Positions 18,903-27,425 are shown, numbered from the stretch's first letter. The stretch: 64,000 nucleotides of DNA from Streptococcus sanguinis SK49 (GCF_000212815.1 NZ_GL890985.1:209621-273620), one strand, 5' to 3'. Notes: generated from the sequence alone by a model not told the origin. Numbers and translations are program-made.

Positions 18903-19382
18903 ATGGCAATTTCTAAAAAGTTAACGATTTCAGGTCTAACTGCTGCGGCTGTTTTGGCCTTGGCAGCCTGCGGTTCTAATCAGAACCAGACGGCACCTTC
19001 CTCTCAGTCTCAGTCAGTCGCTTCCGGTAAGCCAGCAGAGTCTTCGTCAGTAGCTAGCACGTCTAGTGCGGTCAATAACAGCTCATCTGCTTCAGCATCC
19101 TCTTCCGAGCCAGCAGCCAATGGCGAGCTGGATGGCAGCTACCAGACAAGTCATGAAGGCGATCAGCTGACCTTGCAGATTTCAGGCACCACTGGCCAGC
19201 TGACCAAGGTTGAGGCGGATGGTGAGCAGGAAATTGAACAAGTTCAGATTGATGCTACCAACCAGACCATGATCATTGGGGATGACGTCAAACGCTATCG
19301 CATTGAGGGCAATCAGTTGACAATCGAGGACCTTTCCCAAGAGCCTTATGATGACGACACACTGGTCTTTACAAAACAATGA
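18903..19382 (+). CDS. Serine-rich lipoprotein
   Basis: 159 aa. Signal peptide ends in lipobox L-A-A-C with cysteine at residue 23. Residues about 24-75 are a Ser/Ala/Gln low-complexity spacer able to span the wall, followed by a small all-beta-looking domain of about 85 residues (GELDGSYQTSHEGDQLTLQ ... DDDTLVFTKQ). ATG follows AAGGAGAATACT. A lipoprotein occupies the same slot between folC and cls in pneumococcus. Ligand unknown. Confidence 0.8.
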   Translation: MAISKKLTISGLTAAAVLALAACGSNQNQTAPSSQSQSVASGKPAESSSVASTSSAVNNSSSASASSSEPAANGELDGSYQTSHEGDQLTLQISGTTGQLTKVEADGEQEIEQVQIDATNQTMIIGDDVKRYRIEGNQLTIEDLSQEPYDDDTLVFTKQ

Positions 19383-19384
19383 TG

Positions 19385-19413
19385 AAAGAGCCCTGTCTTA
19401 AATAGGGCTTTTC
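19385..19413 (+). terminator. Lipoprotein terminator
   Basis: GAGCCCT pairs with AGGGCTT (loop GTCTTAAAT) followed by TTTTCCTTTT. Confidence 0.8.
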
Positions 19414-19538
19414 CTTTTATCAGTTGTAATCTTGTATTGAGATTTTGAGGATATCGGTGTTCAAATGCTGTTCTTGATTTTTCATCAGCTAGAAATACGA
19501 TTTGCATTGATATAAACGTTGTTTTAAGGCAGTTTTAC

Positions 19539-19547
19539 TGATATACT
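19539..19547 (+). promoter_or_regulatory. cls promoter (extended -10)
   Basis: TG-A-TATACT with TATACT at 19542-19547, 30 bases before the cls start. Confidence 0.55.
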
Positions 19548-19576
19548 AGAATATATGCAATGAGATAGGAGAGTGT

Positions 19577-21112
19577 ATGACTTTCAGGAAATTCCGCTTA
19601 TTAATGTCAAAATACGGTTTCAGCATCATTATTATGCTGCTGGAGCTAGCCTTTGTCTTTGTTGCGTTCTTCTATTTTAATGAGATTGCACCCAACTGGC
19701 TGTCAGTGGCGATGATTGTTTTCCTGTATATTGGGACTATTTTAGCGATTGTCAACCGCAATATGCCGCCTGAGAGTAAGGTGACTTGGCTCCTGATTGC
19801 TGTGGTGCCAGTCTTTGGCTTCCTGCTCTATCTGATGTTTGGCGAGCGGCGGCTGTCTAAAAAAGAAATGATCCAGCTGGAAAATATGGACTCTATGAAA
19901 TTTCGAGAGGACAATAGCTATGAACTCCGTGTCCAGCTGAAAAAAGAAAACAAGTCAGCCTACGGTATTATCAAATCACTGCTGAGTATGGACAATAATG
20001 CGGATGTCTATGACGGTACAGCTTCTCGCTATTTTCCTATCGGAGAGGAGATGTTTGAGTCCATGCTGGCTGATCTGCGGGCTGCTGAGAAATTCATTTT
20101 TCTGGAATTTTATATCATTGATGAAGGTCTGATGTGGGACAGTGTTCTGGAAATCTTGGTCGAAAAAGCTGCGCAGGGAGTTGAAGTCAAACTGCTCTAT
20201 GATGATATTGGCTGCATGGCTACTTTGCCGGGTGATTATACGCGTAAGTTGCGTAAGATGGGCATCGAGGCTTATAAGTTTAACAAGGTGATTCCGCGAA
20301 TGACGGTATCCTATAACAACCGTGACCACCGCAAGATTTTGGTCATTGATGGTCAGGTTGGCTATACTGGCGGCATCAATCTGGCTGACGAGTATATCAA
20401 TCATATCGTTCGTTTTGGTCACTGGAAAGATGGCGGTGTGCGCTTGGAAGGTCGGGCGGTCAAGGCTCTGACGCGGCTCTTTCTCATGAACTGGTACATC
20501 AACCTCGGGGAAATCACAGATTTTGACAAGTACCATCTGGAAAATAAAGCTGTCGAAGGTCAAGGGCTATACATTCCCTATGGCAGCGGGCCTAAGCCTA
20601 TTTATAAGGGTCAGGTTGGCAAAACAGTCTATCAAAATATCATCAGTCAGGCTACGGACTATGTCTACATTACCACGCCTTATCTGATTATTGACTATGA
20701 CCTGACGGAGGATATCAAGAATGCTGCTATGCGGGGAGTGGATGTCCGCATCGTGACTCCTTTCATTCCGGACAAGAAGCTGATTCAGATTGTTACCCGC
20801 GGAGCCTATCCGGATCTGATGGAAGCAGGGGTTAAGATCTTTGAGTACACACCAGGGTTTATCCACAGTAAGAACGTGGTGGCTGATGATGAATTTGCTG
20901 TGGTAGGGACGATTAATTTTGACTACCGCAGTCTGGTGCACCATTATGAAAATGCAGTTCTGATGTACCATACGGAGAGTATCCCAGCTATCAAGGAAGA
21001 TTTTGAAGCCATTTTTGAAGCTTCTGAGGAAATTCTTCCTGAAAATCTTGATAGCAGCTGGTATCGTCGCCTTATCAAAGAAATCATGCAGCTCTTTGCA
21101 CCTATGCTCTAA
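19577..21112 (+). CDS. cls: Cardiolipin synthase
   Basis: Condenses two phosphatidylglycerols into cardiolipin at the membrane. 511 aa. Two N-terminal membrane helices (about 13-35 and 40-60) and a PLDc_N segment (PESKVTWLLIAVVPVFGFLLY) come first. Two HKD phospholipase-D motifs follow: HRKILVIDGQVGYTGGIN near residue 250 and HSKNVVADDEFAVVGTINFD near 430. ATG follows ATAGGAGAG. It is a single-gene unit closed by the terminator at 21149-21178. Confidence 0.95.
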   Translation: MTFRKFRLLMSKYGFSIIIMLLELAFVFVAFFYFNEIAPNWLSVAMIVFLYIGTILAIVNRNMPPESKVTWLLIAVVPVFGFLLYLMFGERRLSKKEMIQLENMDSMKFREDNSYELRVQLKKENKSAYGIIKSLLSMDNNADVYDGTASRYFPIGEEMFESMLADLRAAEKFIFLEFYIIDEGLMWDSVLEILVEKAAQGVEVKLLYDDIGCMATLPGDYTRKLRKMGIEAYKFNKVIPRMTVSYNNRDHRKILVIDGQVGYTGGINLADEYINHIVRFGHWKDGGVRLEGRAVKALTRLFLMNWYINLGEITDFDKYHLENKAVEGQGLYIPYGSGPKPIYKGQVGKTVYQNIISQATDYVYITTPYLIIDYDLTEDIKNAAMRGVDVRIVTPFIPDKKLIQIVTRGAYPDLMEAGVKIFEYTPGFIHSKNVVADDEFAVVGTINFDYRSLVHHYENAVLMYHTESIPAIKEDFEAIFEASEEILPENLDSSWYRRLIKEIMQLFAPML

Positions 21113-21148
21113 TGCCGGAGGAGGGTAAGTTCTGCAGAAATATACAGA

Positions 21149-21178
21149 AAATCTGAGGCGGAAGTCTCAGATTTTTGT
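21149..21178 (+). terminator. cls terminator
   Basis: AAATCTGAG (21149-21157) and CTCAGATTT (21166-21174) form a perfect 9-bp stem with T run. Confidence 0.9.
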
Positions 21179-21241
21179 TTGTGCTTTTGCTAATCGTGCT
21201 GAGATGTGTTCTTGTTATTTTTGCTTTTATATGGGGACGGA

Positions 21242-21264
21242 TTTTTGCTCTGTTTTTACGAATG
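21242..21264 (+). promoter_or_regulatory. Candidate SigX/ComX box (cin-box)
   Basis: TTTTT (21242-21246), 10 bases, TACGAATG (21257-21264). The late-competence consensus is TACGAATA with a T-rich element about 10 bases upstream; this differs only in the last base. It lies upstream of a 47-codon ORF and of a gene resembling competence-induced Ccs4, which supports it. Confidence 0.6.
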
Positions 21265-21288
21265 TAAAAAATAAAGGAATTTTTTAAG

Positions 21289-21432
21289 ATGATAATGGAG
21301 AAAATTTCCAGTCAGCCGCTTGCTTATGAAACGAGAGAATATCGCTGTTTTCGGGAATTGGAGGAGCTGGCTAGAAGCTATAATACTCAGAAGAAGGGGC
21401 AAGAGAAAGCTGACAGGAGGACAGGAATTTGA
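21289..21432 (+). CDS. Possible 47-aa small protein behind the SigX box
   Basis: ATG at 21289 follows AAAGGA with 9-10 bases spacing and sits 25 bases below the SigX-type box. The 47-codon product is charged and soluble (starts MIMEKISSQPLAYETREY, ends ADRRTGI) with no motif I know. Its stop overlaps the -10 of the next gene's housekeeping promoter. It may be a real competence-induced small protein or just leader sequence for the downstream gene. Confidence 0.4.
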   Translation: MIMEKISSQPLAYETREYRCFRELEELARSYNTQKKGQEKADRRTGI

Positions 21433-21438
21433 TATACT
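21410..21438 (+). promoter_or_regulatory. Housekeeping promoter for the Ccs4-like gene
   Basis: CTGACA (21410-21415), 17 bases, TATACT (21433-21438). The start ATG 21471 and its AAGGAG site follow. Confidence 0.6.
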
Positions 21439-21470
21439 AGATGGGACTGATATCAAGGAGAATATTTTAT

Positions 21471-23018
21471 ATGCATGATACAACGGAAGAAAAAGTTTTA
21501 GAGGTTTCAGAGGAGCAGCTGACTAGGGCTGAAAGGTCTGAGCAAAAAATTACCAAGCCAGAGCCTACGCCCTATTTTTTGACGCTCTTGTGCAGTTTGG
21601 CTATCAGCCTGCTGAGTGTGGTCAATCCTTTTTTGACCAATCTAGCAACGAATTTACAAAGTCAGAACCTCTATGCCGGCTGGGCCATGACTCGGGGGCA
21701 GGTGCCTTATTCGCAAATATATGGGACTAGTGGTCTGCTTTACTATCTGATGGCTTGGACTAGCAGTCTGGCTTTTGGACAGCTTTTGTGGATGGTCTTT
21801 CAGACGCTGGCTCTGTGGCTGGCCGGACTTTTCCTGTACAAGACCTTGGTGCTCTTACAGCCTAAACAGGATTTATCGCGCAGCCTCCTGCTGCTCTTTT
21901 ACCTGCTAGTCTTTGCCCTTGGATTTGGCGGTCTTTATTCTAGTATTTTTGTTCTGCCCTTTATTTTTTGGAATCTATCTTTTTTGGTGCGCTATCTGCA
22001 GGATTCAATCAAGGATGAAAAGTTCATTCTTTATGGGGCTTTCGGAGCCCTTGCTTTTATGATTGATCCGGTTTCCAGCCTAGTCTTCTATTCTTTGACT
22101 GCTCTGGTACTTTTGGTCTACAATATCGCAGCCAAGCGTGCGGCTCGAGGCTTCTATCAGCTTTTAGCTGGTCTCTTTGGCTTCTCAGTGATTTTTTATC
22201 CTATTGGCTACTTTACTGTTGCCAATCAAACCTTTGGCCAAGCCATTAGTCAGGTGACCTATGCTTGGGATTCTATTAGCTTGATTGGCAGTCATAGTCT
22301 TTCTAATTTGATTTATTATGGCTTGCTGACGGTCGGTCTAGGTTTCATTTCTGCTTTGGGTATCAATCTCTTTTCAAGAGAAAAGGGACAAGCAACTAGC
22401 TTGCGCGTCTTGCGCTTTATCGGTCTGCTAGGGCTCTTCATTACTGTCTTTGCGGCTTTTATCCTGCCAGATCAGGGCAGTTATCAACTGCTTCCGGCCC
22501 TACCTTTTGCCATGATTCTTTTTGCTTTGTGGTTCAATAAAGGCAAGCAGCAGGCACCAGGGCGTCATCGCCGGGATCGCCGTCGTCCTACGATGTGGAC
22601 TTCCTATCTCTCAGGCCAGTTCTTTCTGCCGCTCGTAGCCATTTTCTATCTGATTGGCTATCCTTTGGTGAATGAGTATATCCTTTCCAGCGGTGTCTCT
22701 GCTGAAAGAAGTGAGGCAGCTCAGTACATTAAGGAAAAGACCAAGGACGGGGATACTATCTATGCTTGGGATACCTCGGCTAGTCTGTATCAAAAGAGCG
22801 GCCGTCTATCTTCTGTCTCTCTCTTGTCTCCAACTTTGTATGTGGGAACGGCTGAAAATCGTTTGGGTCTTCAGAATGGACTGGAAAACAGTCAGCCCAA
22901 GTATATTTTGGTTAACAATGATGTCAAACTGCTGTCGGATGTGAAACAGCTAATTTCCAAAAATTATAAAGAATCTGACCTCAAACTCGACCATTTCAAG
23001 CTTTATCAACTTAAGTAG
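21471..23018 (+). CDS. Ccs4-like polytopic membrane protein
   Basis: 515 aa from ATG 21471 (MHDTTEEK), with AAGGAG 10 bases upstream; ATG 21441 is rejected because it would overlap the promoter start region. A charged N-terminal tail of about 35 residues is followed by roughly 11 membrane helices and a soluble C-terminal domain of about 110 residues (AAQYIKEKTKDGDTIYAWD...). The segment GWAMTRGQVPYSQIYGTSG resembles the first loop of GT-C/ArnT-type glycosyltransferases, though clear catalytic acids are not obvious. A gene in the same position (cls-X-nrdD) in pneumococcus is competence-induced ccs4. Function unproven. Confidence 0.65.
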   Translation: MHDTTEEKVLEVSEEQLTRAERSEQKITKPEPTPYFLTLLCSLAISLLSVVNPFLTNLATNLQSQNLYAGWAMTRGQVPYSQIYGTSGLLYYLMAWTSSLAFGQLLWMVFQTLALWLAGLFLYKTLVLLQPKQDLSRSLLLLFYLLVFALGFGGLYSSIFVLPFIFWNLSFLVRYLQDSIKDEKFILYGAFGALAFMIDPVSSLVFYSLTALVLLVYNIAAKRAARGFYQLLAGLFGFSVIFYPIGYFTVANQTFGQAISQVTYAWDSISLIGSHSLSNLIYYGLLTVGLGFISALGINLFSREKGQATSLRVLRFIGLLGLFITVFAAFILPDQGSYQLLPALPFAMILFALWFNKGKQQAPGRHRRDRRRPTMWTSYLSGQFFLPLVAIFYLIGYPLVNEYILSSGVSAERSEAAQYIKEKTKDGDTIYAWDTSASLYQKSGRLSSVSLLSPTLYVGTAENRLGLQNGLENSQPKYILVNNDVKLLSDVKQLISKNYKESDLKLDHFKLYQLK

Positions 23019-23020
23019 TA

Positions 23021-23083
23021 AAAAATCAATATGTTGTGTATAAAAAGAAAAAATAACTTTTTTGCCACAACATATTGATTTTT
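23021..23083. promoter_or_regulatory. Probable NrdR operator pair upstream of nrdD
   Basis: AAAAATCAATATGTTGTG (23021-23038) and its exact 18-base inverse (23066-23083). Each arm contains ACAACATATTGAT, close to the NrdR box pattern aCACwATATaTwGtgt. The boxes lie about four helical turns apart, and the right one overlaps the -35 region, a repressor arrangement. Confidence 0.65.
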
Positions 23084-23102
23084 AATTTTAACGTGCTATA
23101 AT
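23075..23102 (+). promoter_or_regulatory. nrdD operon promoter
   Basis: TTGATT (23075-23080), 16 bases, TATAAT (23097-23102) with extended TGC. About 130 bases of leader with several small hairpins precede nrdD. Confidence 0.7.
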
Positions 23103-23240
23103 GAGTCTTGTATCGACTTATTTATAAAATACTGTTCTTTGGATGAACTGCTGTCGGAGATTTCTTGGAAATTTCTTCGCAAGCGATAGGTTTAAAGAGA
23201 CTTGATTTGTCCTAAGGGCAGAGAAAAGGATGTGTTCGTG

Positions 23241-25436
23241 ATGATTTTAAGGGAAGAGAAGTTTGAAACTGCTCCAGCGATTTATGTGGAGAAGCGGGAT
23301 GGCCGCAGAGTGGCTTTTGATGTATCAAAGATTTATAAGGCTATGGTGCGGGCAGCTCAGGAAGTCGGTCCGTTGAATCCGATGCTGGAAGCCAAGCTGG
23401 AAGCTATCACAGACCGCATTGTGGCAGAAATCAGCAGTCGCTTCGCTAAGTATGTCAAAATCTATGAGATTCAGAACATCGTTGAGCATGAGCTTTTGAA
23501 TGCCAAGGAATATGCCATTGCAGAGAACTACATCACTTACCGCACCCAACGGGATTTTGAGCGTTCAAAAGCGACTGATATCAACTTTACCATTGACAAG
23601 CTCCTCAACAAAGATCGCACGGTGGTCAATGAGAATGCCAATAAGGACAGCGATGTTTTCAATACCCAGCGGGATTTGACAGCTGGGATTGTTGGCAAAT
23701 CCATCGGCCTTAAGATGCTGCCGCCTCATGTGGCCAATGCCCACCAGAAGGGGGACATCCACTACCATGATTTGGACTACAGCCCTTATACACCTATGAC
23801 AAACTGCTGTCTGATTGACTTTGACGGCATGTTGAAAAACGGCTTCAAGATTGGCAATGCAGAAGTAGAGAGTCCCAAGTCTATTCAGACTGCGACAGCG
23901 CAAATCTCGCAGATTATTGCCAATGTGGCTTCCAGCCAGTACGGCGGCTGTTCGGCCGATCGGATTGATGAAGTCTTGGCGCCGTATGCTGAGCTTAATT
24001 ACCAAAAGCACCTCAAGGATGCAGAGCAATGGGTTTTGCCGGATAAGCAGGAAGAGTACGCCTGGGCGAAGACCAAGAAGGACATCTACGATGCCATGCA
24101 GTCGCTAGAGTATGAGATCAATACCCTCTTTACCTCTAATGGTCAGACTCCTTTTACTTCGCTGGGCTTTGGTCTGGGCACCAATCGTTTTGAGCGGGAA
24201 ATTCAGAAGGCCATTCTCAATATCCGTATCAAGGGATTGGGAAGCGAGCACCGCACAGCAATTTTTCCTAAGCTAATTTTCACCCTTAAGCGTGGGCTCA
24301 ATCTCGAGCCGGGAACGCCTAACTATGACATCAAAGAACTGGCTCTGGAGTGTGCCACTAAGCGCATGTATCCAGATGTCCTCTCCTATGACAAGATTAT
24401 CGACTTGACTGGTTCTTTCAAGGTGCCGATGGGCTGCCGTTCTTTCCTGCAAGGCTGGAAGGATGAAAATGGTCAGGAAGTCAATTCCGGCCGTATGAAT
24501 CTTGGTGTCGTTACTGTCAATCTGCCACGGATTGCGCTTGAATCCGAGGGGAATTTGGATAAATTCTGGGAACTCTTTAACGAGCGGATGAATATCGCTG
24601 AAGATGCTTTGGTCTACCGAGTGGAGCGGACCAAGGAAGCCAGTCCAGCCAATGCACCGATTCTTTATCAGTATGGGGCTTTTGGCCAACGCTTGGGCAA
24701 GTATGATCAGGTAGACCAGCTCTTTATTCACCGTCGTGCAACGGTTTCCCTAGGCTATATCGGCCTGTATGAAGTGGCAGCAGTCTTTTACGGCGGTAAT
24801 TGGGAGACTAATCCAGAAGCCAAGGACTTTACGGTTGCTATTGTCAAAGATATGAAGCGTCGGGTGGAAGAGTGGTCAGATCAGTATGACTATCATTTCT
24901 CTGTTTACTCAACGCCATCTGAAAGTCTGACCGATCGCTTCTGCCGTTTGGATACAGAGAAGTTTGGCATCGTTCCAGACATTACTGACAAGGAGTACTA
25001 TACTAACTCCTTCCACTACGATGTGCGCAAGAATCCAACACCTTTTGAAAAGCTGGACTTTGAGAAGATTTATCCTGAAGTGGGAGCCTCAGGTGGCTTT
25101 ATCCATTACTGTGAATATCCTGTGTTGCAGCAAAATCCCAAGGCACTGGAAGCTGTTTGGGACTATGCCTATGACCGGGTTGGCTATCTGGGAACCAATA
25201 CACCGATTGACCGTTGTTACAAGTGTAACTTTGAGGGAGATTTTACGCCGACCGAGCGGGGCTTCACCTGTCCAAACTGTGGCAACAGCGATCCCAAGAC
25301 GGTTGATGTGGTCAAGCGGACCTGCGGTTACTTAGGAAATCCGCAAGCCCGTCCAATGGTCAATGGCCGACACAAGGAAATATCAGCTCGGGTCAAGCAC
25401 ATGAATGGCTCGACTATTAAGTACGAAGGAAATTAA
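23241..25436 (+). CDS. nrdD: Anaerobic ribonucleoside-triphosphate reductase
   Basis: Oxygen-sensitive class III reductase making dNTPs under anoxia. Start placed at ATG 23241 (MILREEKFET); GTG 23238 is an alternative with slightly better spacing from AAAAGGA. 731 aa. ATP-cone regulatory domain about 10-105 (VEKRDGRRVAFDVSKIYKAM). Catalytic domain with NCCLIDFDGML. The C-terminus has the zinc-ribbon cysteines CYKC...CPNC and the glycyl-radical loop RTCGYLG. The activase nrdG is last in the same operon. Likely NrdR-repressed through the upstream boxes. Confidence 0.97.
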   Translation: MILREEKFETAPAIYVEKRDGRRVAFDVSKIYKAMVRAAQEVGPLNPMLEAKLEAITDRIVAEISSRFAKYVKIYEIQNIVEHELLNAKEYAIAENYITYRTQRDFERSKATDINFTIDKLLNKDRTVVNENANKDSDVFNTQRDLTAGIVGKSIGLKMLPPHVANAHQKGDIHYHDLDYSPYTPMTNCCLIDFDGMLKNGFKIGNAEVESPKSIQTATAQISQIIANVASSQYGGCSADRIDEVLAPYAELNYQKHLKDAEQWVLPDKQEEYAWAKTKKDIYDAMQSLEYEINTLFTSNGQTPFTSLGFGLGTNRFEREIQKAILNIRIKGLGSEHRTAIFPKLIFTLKRGLNLEPGTPNYDIKELALECATKRMYPDVLSYDKIIDLTGSFKVPMGCRSFLQGWKDENGQEVNSGRMNLGVVTVNLPRIALESEGNLDKFWELFNERMNIAEDALVYRVERTKEASPANAPILYQYGAFGQRLGKYDQVDQLFIHRRATVSLGYIGLYEVAAVFYGGNWETNPEAKDFTVAIVKDMKRRVEEWSDQYDYHFSVYSTPSESLTDRFCRLDTEKFGIVPDITDKEYYTNSFHYDVRKNPTPFEKLDFEKIYPEVGASGGFIHYCEYPVLQQNPKALEAVWDYAYDRVGYLGTNTPIDRCYKCNFEGDFTPTERGFTCPNCGNSDPKTVDVVKRTCGYLGNPQARPMVNGRHKEISARVKHMNGSTIKYEGN

Positions 25437-25437
25437 G

Positions 25438-25578
25438 ATGGGAAAGTATCAATTGGATGACAAAGGAAAGGCTCAGGTGCAGCGTTTCCATGAAAAACAT
25501 TCGCAGGGCGGCAGCAGCAAAAAAGAACGATTAGCCAAACTGCGTCAGCAATTTTTAGAAAAGAACAAGAAACAATAG
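25438..25578 (+). CDS. Conserved 46-aa basic protein in nrdD operon
   Basis: ATG at 25438 begins one base after the nrdD stop (TAAGATG), with GAAGGAAATT as ribosome site. The product is highly basic and helical (KYQLDDKGKAQVQRFHEKH ... LAKLRQQFLEKNKKQ). A small gene at this place between nrdD and a GNAT gene is also found in other streptococci, which favours a real gene. No domain recognised; binding to nucleic acid or to NrdD is only a guess. Confidence 0.7.
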   Translation: MGKYQLDDKGKAQVQRFHEKHSQGGSSKKERLAKLRQQFLEKNKKQ

Positions 25579-25630
25579 AAGTCAGAGTGGGGCGCAAGGT
25601 GGCCTCACTCTCTTCGTATCAGGAGGTACT

Positions 25631-26128
25631 ATGGAGCTGAGACGACCGGAACTAGGAGACAAGGAAAAGATTTTAGAGATGCTGGCTGACTTTGAAGCAG
25701 CTGGTAGCCGACAGGACGGCTTCTTTGGCGGAGCAGATTTTGTCTATGAGGACTGGCTGGAGACGATTCAGCTAGCTGAGGCAGGTCTAAGCTTGCCAGA
25801 AGGTTTTGTGCCTTACATCCAACTAATCTCTTTTGCTGCGGATGGTCAGGCTGTGGGCTTTCTCAATCTGCGCTTGCGGCTCAATGACTTTTTGCTCCAA
25901 GAAGGCGGGCATATCGGCTATAGTATCCGTCCTTCTGCGCGTGGGAAAGGATTGGCAAAGGAGCAGCTGCGACAAGGTTTGCAAGTAGCCAAAAGTAAAA
26001 ATATAAAACGAGTCCTAGTAACTTGCGATAGTGACAATGCTGCCAGTCGAGCAGTGATTCTGGCTAATGGCGGAGCTTTAGAGGATATTCGAGGCGGGAA
26101 AGAGCGCTACTGGATCGATGTCAATTAA
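25631..26128 (+). CDS. GNAT acetyltransferase, copy 1
   Basis: 165 aa. The GNAT acetyl-CoA-binding motif A is seen as HIGYSIRPSARGKGLAKEQLRQGL, followed by motif B (VLVTCDSDNAASRAVILANGGA). ATG follows AGGAGG. It lies inside the nrd operon between nrdD and nrdG. Substrate unknown. It is about half identical to the next gene, and both start MELRRP, so the pair arose by duplication. Confidence 0.88.
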   Translation: MELRRPELGDKEKILEMLADFEAAGSRQDGFFGGADFVYEDWLETIQLAEAGLSLPEGFVPYIQLISFAADGQAVGFLNLRLRLNDFLLQEGGHIGYSIRPSARGKGLAKEQLRQGLQVAKSKNIKRVLVTCDSDNAASRAVILANGGALEDIRGGKERYWIDVN

Positions 26129-26137
26129 GGAGGGAAT

Positions 26138-26662
26138 ATGGAGCTAAGACGACCAACTTTGGAAGATAAAGATGCGATTTTAGAGATGATTGCGGAGTTC
26201 GATGAAGCAAAATCCTATATGCATGGTGGCATGGGCTCCACTTGGAAGCGAGCAAAGGATTATGAGGATTGGTTGAAAATTATAGAACAGAAGGAAGATG
26301 TGGCAAACTTGCCAGCAGGTTGGGTTGCTGCCATCCAATTTTTGTCCTTTGATGAGACCGGCTTGCCTCTGGGCTTTTTAGCCCTGCGCTTGTCCTTGAA
26401 TGACAAATTATTTGTAGAGGGTGGGCATATTGGTTATTCTATTCGGCCCAGTCAACGCAGAAAGGGCTTGGCCAAGTTGCAGTTAGAGCTAGGACTGGCA
26501 GAGGCTCGAAAGCAAGGACTAGGACGAGTGCTGATTACCTGCGATGAAGATAACGAAGCCAGCCGCCGCACCATTCTCTCCGCTGGTGGAGTTTACGAAA
26601 ACACAATCGACAGAAGTCAGCGCTACTGGATTGATTTGGAGGATGAAGATGAACAATCCTAA
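26138..26662 (+). CDS. GNAT acetyltransferase, copy 2
   Basis: 174 aa, paralogous to the preceding gene: same MELRRPTLEDK start, HIGYSIRPSQRRKGLAKLQLELGL motif A and VLITCDEDNEASRRTILSAGG motif B. It differs in the substrate-binding loop (an extra GGMGSTWKRAKDYEDW segment near 30-45). ATG follows AAGGAGGG, 9 bases after copy 1. Its end overlaps nrdG by 14 bases, so nrdG translation is coupled to it. Acetyl acceptor unknown. Confidence 0.88.
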   Translation: MELRRPTLEDKDAILEMIAEFDEAKSYMHGGMGSTWKRAKDYEDWLKIIEQKEDVANLPAGWVAAIQFLSFDETGLPLGFLALRLSLNDKLFVEGGHIGYSIRPSQRRKGLAKLQLELGLAEARKQGLGRVLITCDEDNEASRRTILSAGGVYENTIDRSQRYWIDLEDEDEQS

Positions 26663-27248
26663 ACCTCAAGAATGGAAAAGTGAGGAGCTGAGCAAGGGGC
26701 GAATCATTGACTATAAGGCCTTTAACTTTGTGGATGGCGAAGGTGTCCGCAACTCCCTCTATGTCAGTGGCTGTATGTTTCACTGTGAGGGCTGCTATAA
26801 TGCAGCAACCTGGTCTTTCAACGCTGGCATTCCCTATACCCAAGAGCTGGAGGAGCAGATTATGAAAGACTTGGCGGAGCCTTATGTGCAGGGGCTGACC
26901 CTCCTAGGCGGCGAGCCTTTTCTCAATACAGGCATTCTCCTGCCTTTGGTCAAGCGGATTCGGAGAGAGCTTCCGGACAAGGATATCTGGTCCTGGACGG
27001 GCTACACTTGGGAAGAGATGATGCTGGAAACAGAGGATAAGCTGGAGCTGCTGAGTCTGATTGATATTCTGGTGGACGGCCGTTTTGACCTTACCAAGAA
27101 GAATCTCATGCTACAGTTCCGTGGTTCTTCTAATCAGCGCATCATTGATGTGCAGAAATCCCTTCAGTCAGGCCAGGTAGTCATCTGGGACAAGCTGAAT
27201 GATGGCCTCCAGGCCTATGAGCAAGTTGACAGGGATAAAATGATTTAA
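26649..27248 (+). CDS. nrdG: Anaerobic ribonucleotide reductase activating protein
   Basis: Radical-SAM activase that installs the glycyl radical in NrdD. 199 aa from ATG 26649 (MNNPKPQEWK), preceded by GGAGG inside the acetyltransferase gene. The iron-sulfur motif CxxxCxxC is seen as CMFHCEGC near residue 41, then GGEPFLN (about 78-84). A terminator follows, so it ends the nrdD operon. Confidence 0.97.
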   Translation: MNNPKPQEWKSEELSKGRIIDYKAFNFVDGEGVRNSLYVSGCMFHCEGCYNAATWSFNAGIPYTQELEEQIMKDLAEPYVQGLTLLGGEPFLNTGILLPLVKRIRRELPDKDIWSWTGYTWEEMMLETEDKLELLSLIDILVDGRFDLTKKNLMLQFRGSSNQRIIDVQKSLQSGQVVIWDKLNDGLQAYEQVDRDKMI

Positions 27249-27270
27249 AAAAGAGGTTCTGCCTCTTTTT
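27249..27270 (+). terminator. nrd operon terminator
   Basis: AAAGAGG/CCTCTTT stem with TTCTG loop, followed by T run. Confidence 0.85.
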
Positions 27271-27377
27271 CTATTTTCAAAAAGGTATAAAATATAAAGT
27301 TAGCGAGAACACAGAAGGAATTTACCGAAAATTAATACAGACTGTCCTTTTTTGTCAACAAATTTTGAAAAAAACTT

Positions 27378-27395
27378 AAATATTTTAAAATATTT
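27378..27395. promoter_or_regulatory. AT-rich palindrome before the polysaccharide operon
   Basis: AAATATTTTAAAATATTT, a perfect 18-base palindrome ending 24 bases before the -10. Could be an operator or an UP-like AT element. Confidence 0.4.
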
Positions 27396-27416
27396 GGGTT
27401 AATAAAAGTATATTTG

Positions 27417-27425
27417 TGGTATAAT
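27417..27425 (+). promoter_or_regulatory. Polysaccharide operon promoter
   Basis: Extended -10 TGG-TATAAT (TATAAT 27420-27425), 38 bases before the wzg ATG. No good -35. Confidence 0.65.

Noticed and set aside
24273..24731. Antisense ORF within nrdD
   Set aside because: Shadow of a strongly conserved coding region; no start signal.
26544..26648. N-terminal extension of nrdG
   Set aside because: It is the +1 frame of the acetyltransferase gene; NrdG begins at 26649 behind GGAGG.
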